From Litoditis marina (lineage: Eukaryota; Nematoda; Chromadorea; Rhabditida; Rhabditidae), in the NCBI GenBank assembly GCA_964036275.1, contig OZ038440.1, positions 2,356,001-2,420,000 of the forward strand: a stretch of DNA of 64,000 nt, in the 5' to 3' direction. The notes under the pieces were generated by a model, which ran no database searches, had not been told where the DNA came from, and saw nothing but the letters and a program-made list of their open reading frames with translations. The translations under genes and the position numbers were made by a program. Shown piece after piece: positions 23,225-36,409 of the stretch; within the stretch, counting starts at the first letter, position 1, and each line of letters starts with the position of its first letter.

Positions 23225-26200
23225 TCATGCGTTGAAGTGTGATTGGACCGTCTCCAAGCCGAGAAGTTGTTTCGAAATCGTCTTCAACTCGAATTTCTTC
23301 ACCTGAAGAGAAAACATTCCAGTATTCATTCCAGCGGTTGCTGTCCACTCACAAAAGCCACAAGAACTTGCAGATACAAGGTTTCAAAAATGGAAGATGA
23401 CCATTTGTCTTATTTCTAGGGTGGCTGAAATTAAAAATCTTTCCGGACCGTGGTCAGAAGTCAACTTCGCCAAATAGTCACAAAAAAGGTATGTTGAACC
23501 ACGTGAGTGCTACGATCACCGATGTTGTTGCAACAGGTAGTAGTATATGGTTTTTCGTTCGAGAGATCCAGCAAAGATGAATCATACCTTTCCGGTAGCG
23601 GTGAGCGGAAAATCGTGCTCCTCCTTCACAAGAACGTATTTGGGAACTTTGTAGTGCGCAATCTGAACAAAATAGGTACATTTTGTGCCACCAAAGCGGA
23701 GTAAACATTCACAGTAGACAGTCGAATTTCCACGTCATGAAAATTTTGTCATAATTTTCATTCTCTATCCATGGTGTGAATCTACAGTAAATGAGTATGG
23801 TGTACAATCGCCCCCGCCCCTAAACGTGACTTATTTACGACCACGAGGGAATTGTACATTACTCCCCCATCTAAATACTTCTGATTCGAAGGTTGTAATT
23901 ACCTTTCCCTTGCAGGCGTCGATAATAATTTCGGAGGTGATTTTGTCTTTGAAGTCGTCCTTCAGTCGGATCCAAGCGCAGACGGCTTCTCCCAATCGAT
24001 CATCCGGCACGCCAACCACCTTGAATTGGTATATGTAAATGTTTAATTATTATCGATATGTTGCTGCTCAACTATTTACATTTAGTGTTTATGTTCTGTC
24101 ATGGAGTCTGGCTAACCTACAGGTTCAAAGCAAAACACTTTTCCCCATGGTTTTTGTAAAGTGGTGCTGGTGATTAATAATGAAAAACTGACCAAGAAAC
24201 TTATACAACAACAAAAACAATGTCGGTGTTATATACCAACCTGAGCATCGGCCACATACTCCAAAGTGTGGAGATATGTTTCTATCTCAGTCGGGTAGAT
24301 GTTCTCTCCACCACGACAGATCATGTCCTTCGTGCGACCAACGATGTTCACGGAACCATTTTCGTTCATAGAAGCAGTGTCCCTGAAAATTGCTTGGTCG
24401 AAACATATTTTAATTCAATTTTTCCCAAAAATGAAAAAATTTTCCTTTCTGAACAAATTTCTAGTTCATAAAGGGTCAAATCATACAACTGTAAGTGTGA
24501 TGACAGCCTTGATACAACAATACGAATTGGGCAATGCAAGAATGGAAGTTCGTGGTGTTTCAACTGTCACAAATTATAAACTAGAGTGAACTATGCTATC
24601 AGTTGAGCATCAACACAATCCACTACTAAATTCAAGTCAAATGCGATGAAAAACGCATGGAAATATGATATAGTGAGTGCCAAGTTTATAAACTCCTGTC
24701 GCTCGCCGGAATCGAACCTGCGAGCAAAATATTCGTAGCAGGACGCTAACCACTGCGCTATTAGAGCACATTATCAGCAAGCATTGCAATCGAAGACATG
24801 TGTGCGTACACAGCGGAAAGTGAGATATACAGTACCCTCTCGCCTTTCCGTTGACGACGACTATAATGCACCAACCCGCTGTGGTACCAACGATCGGGAG
24901 TCAGATCCCGGTTTGTTTTCTCTTCGTCACCCCAGTATCCGCGCATTGTATTGTAACTGAAATGAGCAAGTGTGAGAACTACATTTACAAACGAGCTGAC
25001 CAAAAACCATTGAGATACCTCTAGTAAAAACCGCAATCTTAGAACCAGGATTAGTGATAGGAGAATCAGTTTTGTTGATCTTTGTGTAATCTTGGGTTCG
25101 AGAAAAGTTTGGTTCTCAACTCACGTAAAGGAGTGGTGAGCCAAATATTCTCATTTGTTACGATTGGTTCAAAATATTTATTCAACGCATTCTTTTATAT
25201 TTTCAAACTATGAGTACGATTGATAGTTTTGTGTTATTCGTTTAGCCCTGCTGATGTGACACTGAAAATATGAACGGATTTATCCTCACCCTCTGGAGAG
25301 AAGTTCACCGTTTTGACCGCGAGGAACCACTTTTCCATTCTCGTCTACAATTGCTATCTGAAATCAGAATAACGTTTTTAGTCTCGAGTACGATGGGTTA
25401 TAAATTGTCTCAGTTGGTGGGCTTCACGTTGATTTCTCGTGACTAGTTGAGCTGAGAGTGGTATTTTTGATAACTCTTTCGTATTTGGAAGCACCTAGTA
25501 GTAACTTTCTTCAAACCTTGCAATATTACATTGCCTATGTTCTGAGAACCTGCCGCTCTTGAGTATTCTCTTGATAATTTTACAGTTCAGCATACGATTT
25601 GCGAGATGTCCAGGGACTTCACTCATGAGGTCTGAGTACGTAGGCTAGAAATCCTGGCTTTTTCAATCCATCCTGCGTCTCCTCAAACATACGCTATTTC
25701 TCTGCTCTTACATCCCGCCGGGACGTGAAATACAAGAAATAGTGAGGCAGAACGATAGACGCAGGGTGGGATGAACGTGCCGATATCTTCTGAGATGTTT
25801 GTGAGTTTATACCACGTCTGGTTCACTCGGCCTCACTCACTTCGGTCGCCGGCATGATGTGTCCAACACTTTTGGTTCTCTCGATTGGGGTTTCAGTTGG
25901 AATGGACATTGTGGCAACGGGAGAGAGCTCAGTGGAACCATAGAGAATGTACATATCGGACATGTTCATGTGGTTCACCATGTCTTCACACAACTTTTGA
26001 GGACAGGGAGCTCCGGCGATGTAGCCTAGAAATGGGAGAATATTAGCAAAACTCTACTGCAAAACTCGGTGGTAATCTATAAAAACTAGAGAGGGGTAGA
26101 AATGTAAGCAGGCAAATCCCATACTTTTGTAAAATAACCATAGTTTCAAGTTTCAACTAATCATATTGAACATCAACGTGAGGGGGGGGGGGGGGGGTAA

Positions 26201-29200
26201 TACTACACATTTCAATGGAACGCATAGACAGTTGAACGTGGTGATGGAAGTTTTTTCCTAATCTCACACATCATCTCCTTTGCTTCAAACTTGTGAATAT
26301 TTATTCGGACACATCCTACCTCCGGTCATGGAAGAGAAGTCGGTTTCTTTCAACTTTGGAGAGGATAGCATGTCAATGAACATTGTTGGAGTACCGAACA
26401 AGAACGTACATCTGCAAGAAGTTGTAGTATCGATCCATTTGTATGAAATGCATGGGAAAGATTATTGAGTCTGACACGTTACAGGTAACACAAATCTAAC
26501 ATGATTCATTTCAATTCGTATAGTTACGACGTAATTTGAAGTCATGATGATCCAGAAAAAGAGAGGAATCTAACGAGGATGAAGGGAGAAGAAGAAAGAC
26601 AGACATACTGACTGAAATAGAACTGGACAAACGAAAAAACACTCTAATTCTATTGAACCAGGATATTACTCATAGAATCTCACTTTTCCTCTTCGATTGT
26701 TCGTAGAACTTCATTCATTTGATAGCTGATGGAAGGAAACACGCATGTCTGAGTGTGGTGCATGGCATTGAGAACACCCGTAACACATCCGAAGCAGTGA
26801 TATAAAGGGTTTGGAATGCACACAATGTGGTCCTTGAAATATTTTAGATTTATAATATACATGTTCCAACTAAGAATGTACATCTGAAAAAATTCATAAT
26901 ATCGATGAAGTTGCATGAAAAGTATTGGAAAGATGGTTGGGTCTGAATCACTTTTCTCTTATTATTTTATCTCATTATTATGTGGATGAATCCCGGCGTA
27001 TTTTTGCTCCACTGCTCCAAAATTGAGGTTTCAAATCAAATATCAAACATCAAATGAACACCCGCTCGGAAACTGGTCTAGACTAGAAGTGGTACATTAT
27101 TGCTCATCGAATATTTGTCACAGGTTTCTTCATAAACCGTGATTCAACTCTGCAGTTATAGAGAAATTATAAACCACCTTTTTATCCCAACCCGATCGAA
27201 CTCCCATGAAAAACGAGGTGTTCAAAATGCCGTGATGGGTCAGGGTCGCGGCCTTAGGGTAACCAGTCGTACCCTGAAAATATAAAACCTTTCTAAATTA
27301 CAAAAATATCCAGGTGGTCGAGGGGTTAGCGTTTGGCTGGCGCTCCACCGACCTGGGTTCGATCCCCACTCGCCGCGGTGTCTGTCTGGCGGACCGAACT
27401 GGTAACAAAGCCCACCCATGCCTATCTCCACTCTCCACGGACAGTTTTTCTACGGTTGATAATGTGAAATCTGTGACTTGATGCTTGCAATGTCATGAAT
27501 AAAGTGATACACTGCTAAAATGATAGCCGTGAAAGTATATTAAACTAATTATGATCGCAGCATTTTAAAAATTCAAGACACTGTATGATGCTCTGATGTG
27601 ACCGATAGATCACAATATCAGTGTCATTTGGTTTCAAATACATGTGGATCAATAATCGACTTATTACATTAAAGGGACCGTACCTCTATAATGTGCAATG
27701 TAGGAAAGTTTTGAAAAATGAAAAAAGTCATTTGTTCTGTTTTGAGATGAAAGTTCATACCTTACGTACAGAGAGTTCGAAAAACCACATTATTAGGCGA
27801 AAAAAAGAAGCGAATAGGATTTGGGTTACTGTAATGCAGCAATACTTAATCTATCACTGCTTTGTAGTTTTCACGATATTTACAAATCTTTCTTCTCAGA
27901 TTTCATATTGGTAGTTTTGGCCATGTTTTGAATATGGTTTTGTAATTATAGGGACATTTTGAAAATTTTGTACGTAGGTGAACTCGGCAGTGTATGTACG
28001 TGCGCGTGGTCGCGCCGCATTTTTGAGAACAGAGGAGCAAGACAGGGAGTTGACACCTATATGAATGATTTTGGTTTTTTAACGTTAACAGTCTCGACTA
28101 ATCAGCTCAAACCTCCAAATTAAAGAGGAACGGTCCCTTTAACTCGTGGTGAACACTCACACTAGTGTACTGGATATTCGTAGGATCGTCCGGCAAGATG
28201 GTCGCTTCAACTTCCTCCAACATTTTGCGGCTCTTGCTACCTGCACCGTCCCATATCTGATTGAAATCCCACGCACCACTGAAATTAGGAATTGATCAAA
28301 CAGTCCGCAAAACATAGATATTCGAATGAAAAGTGACTACCAGTCGCAAAAAGAAGGTGGATCTACTCTCGTTCTTGACAGTGAATGCTGCAAGAATCTA
28401 CAGTATCTCGGGCCGGCGAAAAAATCACAGACAACCAACACAATTCTAGTTCGATTCTTCGACGACAAACAAATGCAAGTCTGCTTACAATGTGAGTAGC
28501 TGATCGACATTCGAGCAACTCATACTGTTTCATTTAATGTAATCACCATTCTTTGAACGGTTCTGAAAAACAAAATAGTGGTTTGTTCTGTTCCAGTTTT
28601 TCTAGTCGGCGACTCGTTGACGACTATAGGCCGCGAGTCGCCGGCGCTACTAGTGCAACCAACTGTTGTCGCTCGCTACTCGTTATAAAGTGCTGAAAAT
28701 GATCACGTCCACAAATCCTCTTCTCACCGTACTGGCTCGTTTTCGCCGAAGACAATCACATGTTTGAGATCGGGAAGATCACGAAACTCCACCGAGCCGT
28801 TTCCTGGTTTTCCGGTGGCTACGGCAGGACATACCTACAATGAGATATATTATAGGGTAAGTTCTCTTCAGTTCTGTAGTTTGATTCCGTTGTTTCTTTT
28901 GGGCGGAATTCAAGGTTGCTGATCGGGATCGAACTATAGGATATATCAAACCGCTGTGGACACCGAACCATCGAGTTTGTAAAGGCGGAGTTTGGCGAGG
29001 AGCCAGCCAGTCTGCGTATCATATATCTGCATACTATCTCTGCTGCTAATAAGTAATCAACGACCGCTCGTCACGCATCGCTCAATCAATCGAGGTCTAT
29101 GCTGTGTTCATAGGGAAAATAGCGACTATACAACAGATATTAGAGTGAGTTTCTATAATCACTGAAAGCAGTCACGAATGAGACAACCATTCTCGAACGA

Positions 29201-31281
29201 TTATTTGATCTGCATGGTGTTGGATCAAATTATGAGCGTTATAAGTAAACAAAAAACCGTTGCTTATTGGGTGTAGGCTTAACTATGACAACAGTGTTAT
29301 AGGTGGGAACGTGTGAAACTAATCTGAACACGGGTAATACAAACGCTTTCTAAAAATTCTTACTTCTTGAAGTATTGCAATCGTCTTACGTATCGAATTG
29401 AATATTGAACGTATCAAATCTACATAAACTGTAGATGTGTAAGCATGTAAACACACCTCCACAATAGAGTGAAGGTAGTTGCTCTTCTTGTGTTGTTTCG
29501 GAGTTACAAGGGCTGCAACTCCAACCTTCTTCAACGCGTAATGAAGCTCGGTGGATTGATAGGCAGGGTTGATGTTCACCTGATAAATTACTAATGTTCT
29601 GGAGGGTTTTTGTTTATGTTAGTTATCAATCATGATATAATTCGAAAAACCATGAATACATTCACGACAAAAAAAACATTAAAAAAACCTATTTAGTACT
29701 GATAGTATAGAGATCGCTGAAGAAAAAGAGAGAGAGAAAAAAGAAAGACTTGAGGATTTCGAAATCGTATTCTTATCATAGATTCAACACTGGACTATCT
29801 GAAATCGGACCAAACAAGACAGTATTGGATAATTGTGTTAAGCTACTCTACCCAAATCTTATGCGATGTAACCTGTATCATTCCAGCCATTGCGGTGGCA
29901 AACTGAATGACAGTCCACTCGTAGTAGTTGTGGCCCCAGACCCCGACACGGTCCCCCTTTTTCAGTCCCAGCGCGAACAGACCGGCAGCCATGCGTCGAG
30001 CCTAAATGGGAAAATGATGTTTAGTGTATAAGAATCACGAAACTGGAAAGGAGTTTTGAGAGAATGAGATTTGCTGGTCAAAGTCATGAATAGCTGGTCC
30101 TTTTTACCCACGCCTGCAATCGAAGATTCGGAAATTGGTCACTTTCCACACGCACTTCGATGAGGCATGCTTGATTTTTCACATTACTATGATTTCAAAA
30201 AAGTTATACTCACATCTTCATAAACCTGCGAGAATGTTTTTCGAGCTCCTTGTTCTCTGAATACAAGGAACTCCTTATCGGGTTTTCTGTCAGCTGCTCG
30301 GAGTAGGGCCTGTCCTGTGGTCTGTAGTAGAAAAATAGTTTAGTTCACATTTATCAGAGAACAACGATCTAAATATGGTACACAATGTTCTAGTCAAAGA
30401 GATCGTACTCTGTATTTGAAAATTGTTTCGCAAATAGTTTACACTCACATTTGCTCACTAATCTAGTAACCTCAGTGTGTGTGTGTGCTGACTCGAGTTG
30501 TTAACACATTTTCTACTTTTCTATCACAAACAGTTGGTAGAAGGGGGGGGGGGTATTTTGCTGTATTCAAGATGTGCCACTTCTGCGAAAAAGGAAATTA
30601 TTACCTCAAAGCGAAGTGGATCAGACGAAGCTCCATGGATGTAGCTGTGAATCGAACGACCACTGAAATTAATAAAAAGATATCTATTACAATTCCAACT
30701 TGTTCTTTTCTACTAATGCTGGAACGGAAACCAGTATTTAGCAGAATTGGTTTTGTCAGTTATGTCAAATTCACTAATTCTAATTGTACAGGTGAATTCC
30801 TTCCCGAACCAACTCTTCCCGAACCGAAACCGAGCCGATAATTCCTGAACCAGTTGGTTTGTTCTAGAAGCGAACCATATTTAGGCCAACAAAGTTGAAA
30901 TCAAACCAATTCATGTGATTAATGCTGAAATTGTTCGACTGCGTAACGTTTATCATGGAGTGGTTCGGTTTCATGTCGGTTTGAGTACGCAAACGGTTCA
31001 GTTCCTTATCGAAACAACTGGTTCGGAAAGAATCGGTTCGGTTTTGGTTCGGGAAGAGTCGGTTTGGGAAGAAATTTGCCAATAAACGGTGTCGATTTCA
31101 ACTTCACTCGGTGTATTTTTTTCGTTTCTCCACAAATTCGCACAAATCGTTTGCGATTCATGTTTACACAGAGAAATGTCTTCAAGAGTTGGGAATGTAT
31201 ACGGTAAGTGCCTGCAAATGGATGAAACATAGGATACCTTCTGGCCACAGTAGTGGAAGATCGGCACAATCGAGTAAGCAT
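23225..31281 (-). CDS. ACSF2-type medium-chain acyl-CoA synthetase, copy B
   Basis: Same predicted reaction and location as copy A and the closest paralogue to it. Exons in gene order on the minus strand: 31281-31238, 30662-30605, 30321-30214, 30001-29873, 29579-29457, 28834-28728, 28278-28161, 27273-27178, 26832-26684, 26411-26320, 26025-25841, 25357-25290, 24956-24876, 24382-24241, 24019-23903, 23662-23588, 23302-23225. Every exon has the same length as in A; total 1,770 bases and 589 residues, stop TGA. Motifs are intact ([41 protein letters not shown]). Two acceptors (before 26832 and 24019) end in AAG instead of CAG. Introns carry a TATAGT-ended element (24669-24865), a foldback (25634-25794), a G16 tract, a SINE-like module (27308-27375) and another TATAGT-ended repeat (28930-29130). 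Confidence 0.9.
23780..23880. repeat. C-rich repeat related to 43340-43720
   Basis: The block with GGTGTACAATCGCCCCC and ATTGTACATTACTCCCCC resembles the larger C/G-rich inverted repeats in copy D at 43340-43720. It sits in the intron between the last-but-one and last-but-two exons in both genes. Confidence 0.6.
24669..24865 (-). mobile_element. 197-bp TATAGT-ended element with internal tRNA-like module, copy 1
   Basis: It matches 61941-62138 in inverse orientation over its entire length (197 versus 198 bp). Both ends are TATAGT in inverted orientation. A tRNA-like segment (24701-24769, minus) has an A-box-like TAGCGCAGTGGTTAGCG and a B box GGTTCGATTCC. It ends 10 bases from coding exon 24876-24956 of copy B, just downstream of that exon's splice donor. 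Confidence 0.75.
25634..25794. mobile_element. Foldback element of the GAGTACGTA family, copy 1
   Basis: It shares its left end and interior (including CTCTGCTCTTACATCCCGCC) with 62559-62696; the right arm is diverged. It lies in an intron of copy B. Confidence 0.6.
26182..26197 (+). repeat. Mononucleotide G16 tract
   Basis: Sixteen consecutive G in an intron of copy B. Other long G/C runs are at 30543-30553 (G11), 43409-43427 (C19), 53446-53455 (G10) and 60873-60882 (G10). Confidence 0.95.
27308..27375 (+). repeat. tRNA-like SINE head in copy B intron
   Basis: A-box-like TGGTCGAGGGGTTAGCG and B box GGGTTCGATCCCC with tRNA-like spacing. The ends do not pair as an acceptor stem, so it is not a functional tRNA gene. 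It lies in the large intron between exons 27178-27273 and 28161-28278. Confidence 0.6.
28930..29130 (-). mobile_element. TATAGTCGC-ended repeat, copy 1
   Basis: Reading from 29130 on the minus strand, it begins TATAGTCGCTATTTTCCC and matches 49043-49240 (plus), which begins TATAGTCGCCATTTTCCC, and more weakly 43708-43880. Shared internal sequence includes TTGAGCGATGCG, CGAGCGGT.GTTGA and GGTGTCCACA.CGGTTTGA. Confidence 0.65.
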
Positions 31282-31480
31282 TATTGAAATGCGACCAGTG
31301 GTGAGTTGGTATTTGACCAAAATGAGATAAATGCAACCTATCTGCGAGAAAACAAACTCGAAACACGTTTGCAAACAGAACAATCACGTTGTTCACAGGT
31401 TGATCGGTTAACGATGGCTTCCTGTTATTTCCGGATGAAGAGAATGCTCTTTTCATGAACTTTCCAGGAAAGTATAGAGT
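31282..31480 (-). promoter_or_regulatory. Proximal upstream region of copy B
   Basis: It aligns closely to 17024-17222 upstream of copy A and is cut at its distal end by insertion of the composite repeat; the alignment resumes at about 32606. Confidence 0.5.
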
Positions 31481-32606
31481 ATTAGTATAAAAAAACGAGT
31501 GTAAAGAAATTAAAGATTAGTTTTGGATAAATATGTACAAGAAATATAAAAGAAGTCCAATAAACATATTTTGAGGAAAACTCTAATCTCGCTCGGTTCA
31601 GAATTTCAAAAAAGGATACCTAGTTTTTGGTTGTCGGAAGAAAACTTCTGACTGCGACTCACAATAATCTAGCTTATACTCCGTTGTTTTCAAGAGAAGC
31701 GAGATTTGCATTTTCCTCAAAATATTTTTATTGAACTTCTTTTATATTTCTTGTACATATTTATCCAAAACTAATCTTTAATTTCTTTACACTCGTTTTT
31801 TTATACTAATTGAACTCTTTTTCTATGGTTACGAAGTAACGGTCATTTTTGATAAAAAATGATATTTTTGAACAAAAAGCTAAACAAGGAATGTTATGTT
31901 TTTCTATTGGAGTTTTAAACCGCGCCGTAGTGCAGAACGTTTGGTGTAATCGTAACCTCGTTCAAGTGATAGCAAATTTTCCACTCTAGACTCTAGGCAG
32001 GAATCGAACCTTCGTTCGCCGTGCGTGAATAGAGCGTTTATCCAATCGGCCAATCAGACATGTGAATAGGAGTGAAAACCAAGCTGTACCCGCTTGTTAT
32101 GAGTTCTTCATTGGAAAACGTCTTCCTACTACACGTTAAACTCTTCTTTCATTTTTATTTTCACGAAACCGGTCTATCCATGATTTTTTGCGAGACCATT
32201 TTCGGCTCTCTCACACGTAATATTCAAATTTCAGACATACCTGGAAAATACGTATACCTCAACTTTTTTAGAGCTTTTCAACAATGTAAGTATTTTTTGA
32301 ATAAGTTAATTTTGTGCGAAACTATGCCGAGATTTGAGGAGGCGGACACTTTTGTCGCCGGCGCCGGCGCCGCCGCCCCGCGCGGAAGCCATTTTTGCGA
32401 GACGTTGGGCCCTCTAACTCCTCTCAATAAATTCTACTTGGAACGTGAACTTAGTATCTTGAAGCCGTGTTGCCCTTCAGTGATTCATGCAAAAATCTAA
32501 GAAAATGGTCGACGTACTTTGAAGAAAATTGTAATAATCTGTTTTGTAATGTCTCCAGACCTTTGATCAAAAACTAATCTGCGCAGCGCTCCGCGCTGCG
32601 CACGAT
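31481..32606 (+). mobile_element. Composite 1.1-kb repeat, copy 2, in the promoter of copy B
   Basis: Same architecture as 20858-21966: foldback (31485-31810), tRNA-like module on the minus strand (about 31995-32060), an ORF of 142 codons (32072-32500) and a terminal hairpin. The upstream region of copy A gives the empty site: sequence matching A stops at 31480 and resumes at about 32606. No clear target duplication is visible at the junction. Confidence 0.85.
32072..32500 (+). CDS. Possible ORF inside composite repeat copy 2
   Basis: A 142-codon frame starting [13 protein letters not shown] is kept in copy 3 (47570-47968, minus, 132 codons) but stopped after 70 codons in copy 1 (21432-21644). 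Copies differ in the length of an alanine-coding GCC run by whole codons. No family or motif is recognised. The copies are so alike at DNA level that conservation of the frame may be incidental, so whether it is a gene is doubtful. Confidence 0.2.
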   Translation: MKTKLYPLVMSSSLENVFLLHVKLFFHFYFHETGLSMIFCETIFGSLTRNIQISDIPGKYVYLNFFRAFQQCKYFLNKLILCETMPRFEEADTFVAGAGAAAPRGSHFCETLGPLTPLNKFYLERELSILKPCCPSVIHAKI

Positions 32607-32731
32607 GGACACGAGAACCAAAAATAGGGCATTTCCATGGTTGTGCCGGCTCGTTAATGGTGCCCATTAGATGAACCCCGTCCCGTATAGCGATGCTTTT
32701 TCAAATAGTTTCTCAAACGGTGTTGTGCCCA

Positions 32732-32851
32732 GAGACCGTATGCATGAAACATCCCGGGCCGGGTTGGGATGCTATCCCGAGCTATTTCCCAGCCAATTCA
32801 GCTCAGGATAGCATCCCAACCCGGCCCGGGATTTTTCATGCATACGGTCTC
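32732..32851. mobile_element. 120-bp foldback element
   Basis: The left arm beginning GAGACCGTATGCATGAAA is mirrored by the right arm ending TTTCATGCATACGGTCTC, and the match continues inwards through CCCGGGCCGGGTTGGGATGC to give arms of about 50 bp. It lies between copies B and C. Confidence 0.85.
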
Positions 32852-33318
32852 AGGTTTGACAGATAGGAAAACCTGTTATACTTCTTAGTTCCATCGCCTC
32901 ACGATGGAGCTGGGTATCAGAAACTTTGAAGAAAATTTTTTTTTCTTTTTTCATTAAAGTTTCCCACATTTTTTATGAACGAATCAGAGATTTGGAAAGC
33001 AGTATTTTGTAGTAGTGGGAATGAATATCAAATTACTGAAATCTGGAACCTTTCCAAAGACTCAGCAAAAAGTCGCAATCTCTATGAAACTTTCATAGAG
33101 TTACGAGTGATGTTCATTGTTCCTTCGCCTTTGCGCCGGATATAAATTATGAGAAGGAAAGCCAGTTTAGCTATTGTGCCCTTATACAGTCCATCTTTTA
33201 GTTATAGTGTTTTTCGCGTTTTACGTGACTATACATTGAAACCAGCACTCAATTTTCTCCAACAGTTAAACATTGACTTCTGTGTTTGGCTTAGAATGCT
33301 GTGTATGTGTTAGTATCG
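32852..33318. other. Intergenic spacer between copies B and C
   Basis: No gene or repeat is recognised; it would contain the distal upstream region of copy B and the 3' flank of copy C. Confidence 0.4.
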
Positions 33319-35750
33319 TTTATTTCCAGTCTACACTTCATTGTAATGTGATTTGACCGTCTCCAAGCCCAGCAGTTGTTTCGAAATGTTCCTCAACTCG
33401 AATTTCTTCACCTACAATGATAAACATGTTATCTTAAAAAATACAATGATCGATGATTTGAATTCAAACCAACTCATATGAAAAATAGTTAAGAAGTTTG
33501 ATACATTTAACTTACGATACGAATTCAATCTTGTTCTCAAAATTGTCGAATGTGGTACGACTGATGGACATGAAAGTTTCAGTTTTCAAACATTGTTGCC
33601 GTAGTTCCTGTTAAACGAGCTGAGCGTTCCATTCAAACTTTCTTTGTATTCTTTTGAAGTTTAGCAAAACTATTTCTCATAGAAACTAGTGAACCTGACT
33701 CTTTCAACAGTTATACCTTTCCTGCAGCGTTGAGAGGAAACTCATGCTCCTCTTTTATCAGAACGTACTCGGGAACATTGATGTGCGCGATCTAAAACAT
33801 CAAGATTACGAAACACAGAAAGGTAAAGAATACCTGAATGAAAAAAAGAGATAATCCCATCTCCAGCTTTCCTACATACTATCGTCTATTACTAATATAA
33901 TTTCTATTGTGTTAGAGGTGGTCGACTTTAGTATTGCTAAACTAGTGGTTGTAATTTTTTTGCTGCTTTCAGAGTGTAAGTCAAAATTTCGAATCACGGT
34001 GAGAGAGTTAAGGTGAAAATGTGATATTTTGACGAGTTTGTAGTGCTTTCAGGCCTTGCATTTTTCACCATTGTGTCCTCAAAGTCAACTGAAAACGAGA
34101 TTGGATCCTCGAAAACAGTTTGTCGATTAGGTTTCTTGAACACTAGTTGTCACTTTCACCTTTCCCTTGCAGGCGTCGATTATCATTTGCGGAGTTATCT
34201 TGTCCTTGTAACGATCCTTCAGTCGTATCCACGCACAAACGGTCTCTCCCAGTCGGAAGTCTGGCACACCGACCACCTGAAATCAGATCAATAGATTCTA
34301 AAAAATCACCAACAGATTTTCATCATTGTTACCATTTTTTTGATCTGCGTTGATATCTTTATTCATGACTGTTCGTATAAGATGAGGGTTTAAGTTCAAG
34401 CAACTCTTCTTTACTTAATCGATTGTTCGCTGTAACAAATTAAAGATATCACTAGTTGCCTTTGTAATTTTATAGATCTAAATGAATAACCTGTGCATCG
34501 GTCACATAATCCAATGTGGTTAGGAAGCCTTCGACCTCTGTTGGATAGACGTTCACTCCGGCACGGCAGATCATGTCAACGATGCGCCCGACTATCTTGT
34601 TAGAACCGCTCTCGTTCATAGAAGCTGTGTCCCTACAAAACGTTTTGTGAATGTAAACACTTTTAAAAAACTGACAGAAAGTCAATTTTCATATACACTC
34701 TAAGAGAGTGAATTTTTACAAAAGTTTCAACTTTAAATTGTGTCAAAGTAATTTAATTGGTTATCACGGAACTGAGTGAAGTTCATTGAATGTCACCTAG
34801 TTCGGACGATTCGTAAACTACGCATGTTCCATTTGTTGTCTTCTTGCAGCCCAAATTTATAAATAGCAAATTCTCAAAAGTTTAGCTGAAACTAATCTAT
34901 TGTTGTCTAATCGAATGCCTACGGCTTACAATAATTGATGGTTGAAAAAACAAGACAAACATTACCAACCCGGTGTGATACCAGCGATCTGCCGTCAACG
35001 CGCTACCGGTTTTCTCTTCGTCGTTCCAATATCCACGAATCGTTACGTATCTGCAACTCGATGTTTCGAAAATCACTAAAACTGAGTAAATAAGAAAAAA
35101 CTAAAGGATTCTGTGTAGTTTACGCTTTCTAAGGTCGTGATGTTAAAGTGCTTACACTATGAATTCACAATAATGTTGTTAGGAAATTATGTCTTCAATT
35201 TTAGCCACACTTTAAAATTTGCAATTCTTGATTCTGGTTCTGTGATGTCTACAATTGGTGGCTGACTGATCAGATTCCACCTTGGAGCGGAAAACTTCGC
35301 CTTCCTCCAACCCTTACTCACCCTCTGGCGAGAAGTTCACCACGTTGTCCACGGGGAACTACCCTCCCATTCTTATCGACAATCGCAATCTAAAAAGCAA
35401 ATGATTCGTTCGATAAAACATTGAAACGAGTCGTAGTGCGAAGTTATATGTACTAATTTGTTACCTCCGATTGGTTCGGATCAGCATCAAGTACCTGTTT
35501 GAACAACAAATTCTTGCACGCTGTATGTTGAGGTCAGAACTCTATTGCGCATCGGTTTTAATCGAACGTGACAACCGAAAATTGGCTGGAGAAGTTTTTG
35601 TAAGTAGGTTTCCTTCGCCCAGTGCTCGTCCGATATTCGTGCGATGCGGTCTCCTTAGTGGCTCGCCGAGAAGTCTACAAAATGCCTCGCAACTATTTCA
35701 CTCTCCCTCATCGAACTGTATTTCCAGTACACGTCACAATCTCTTTTTCT

Positions 35751-35974
35751 TATAGTGCTCACATTTTCCAACTGGACTCGATGGCAGCGTGCCAAAAATT
35801 TTGGAAATTGTTATTTAGAGAAAACATACATTTTACAGAAAGTTTTTTTCTGAATACGAACTATAACTAAGAGGAACAATCCTTCACATAAATGTCTATT
35901 GTTTTGAAGTATTTAACTGCCTTGAGATTTCATTGGCAAGCTTTCCAAGTCCAGTTGGGAAATGTGCAAACTAC
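35751..35974. mobile_element. TATAGTG-ended MITE, copy 1
   Basis: It matches 36410-36646 and 52180-52411. The ends carry inverted TATAGT plus ACATTTYCCAACTGGA. It lies in the copy C intron between exons 35322-35389 and 36029-36213. Confidence 0.75.
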
Positions 35975-36409
35975 ATCACTATCAATGGTTGAATGAAATG
36001 TTGAATGAGTTCTATAGAAAGTACATACTTCTGTGGCAGGTAGCACGTGTCCGACACTGGAGGTTCTTTCAATAGGGGAATCGGTAGGAATGGACAATGT
36101 AACAGGTCCCGTTAGTTCGGTCGCGCCATAGACAATGTAGATATCGGACATATTCATGTGCTTCACCATTGCCTCGCACAATGTTCGTGGACAGGGCGCT
36201 GCGCCAATTACACCTGAGAATACATAACTATACTAGAGAAATAAAAGGTAAAACAAGAAATATTATTAAATGAACAGAATCAAGTGAAATGAAATAAAGT
36301 TAGCTATAAAAAAGTTAATACATAAATAAAGCAATAAATACCATCTATGAAGAGAAACTTGAGGAAAACTTTCTATCCCAGCATTTATGTTTTACACTAG
36401 AACGCTAGG

